From assembly GCA_035497635.1 (NCBI GenBank), contig DATJDB010000139.1, positions 1 through 5,950 of the forward strand: DNA of 5,950 nucleotides, given 5' to 3'. Both the position numbers and the translations under genes were made by a program. This stretch comes from Serpens sp035497635. GTDB taxonomy: Bacteria; Pseudomonadota; Gammaproteobacteria; Pseudomonadales; Pseudomonadaceae. The stretch's first letter is position 1. Every line of letters starts with the position of its first letter. Below are positions 5,939 to 5,950 of this stretch, piece by piece. The notes beneath the pieces are model-generated. The model did not search any database, had not been told where the DNA came from, and saw nothing but the letters and a program-made list of their open reading frames with translations.

Positions 5939-5950
5939 TGGTTTAGGCGA

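Noticed and set aside
5737..5950. Outward cassette promoter (Pc) within or upstream of intI
   Set aside because: TTGACC at 5737, TTGAAA at 5859 and TTGGAC at 5918 have no acceptable -10 element at 16-18 bp spacing.

Overview
The window looks like the chromosome of a high-GC gammaproteobacterium, most likely a Pseudomonas. The evidence is the gene order (DUF3108 protein, purN, purM, DUF2066 protein, hda), the REP-type hairpin repeats typical of that genus, and the protein sequences. The chromosomal integron integrase suggests one of the lineages known to carry such integrons (stutzeri, mendocina or alcaligenes relatives), but that is inference and the species is not settled by the sequence.

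Layout from left to right. Positions 1-217 are non-coding and hold three REP-like hairpins in alternating orientation. Positions 218-2684 are a leftward operon-like block, transcribed purM, then purN, then a secreted DUF3108 protein. purM and purN overlap by one base. A perfect 10-bp inverted repeat sits between purN and the DUF3108 gene. Positions 2685-2876 are a divergent promoter region. Positions 2877-3902 encode an exported DUF2066 protein and positions 4020-4724 encode Hda, both rightward. Positions 4725-4937 form a short spacer with a REP-like hairpin and a second stem-loop. Positions 4938-5903 are a leftward integron integrase, IntI, convergent with hda. A perfect LexA box (CTGT-N8-ACAG) lies about 20 bp upstream of its start codon. 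The window ends 47 bp upstream of that start codon.

Functionally, purM and purN are two enzymes of de novo purine synthesis. The DUF3108 and DUF2066 products are envelope proteins of unknown role. Hda works with the DNA sliding clamp to switch off DnaA-ATP after replication initiation. IntI is a tyrosine recombinase that captures and shuffles gene cassettes, here apparently under SOS control. The main discovery value is at the right edge: the attI site and any cassette array of this integron should start just beyond position 5950 and are not visible. Nothing inside the window amounts to a wholly new system.
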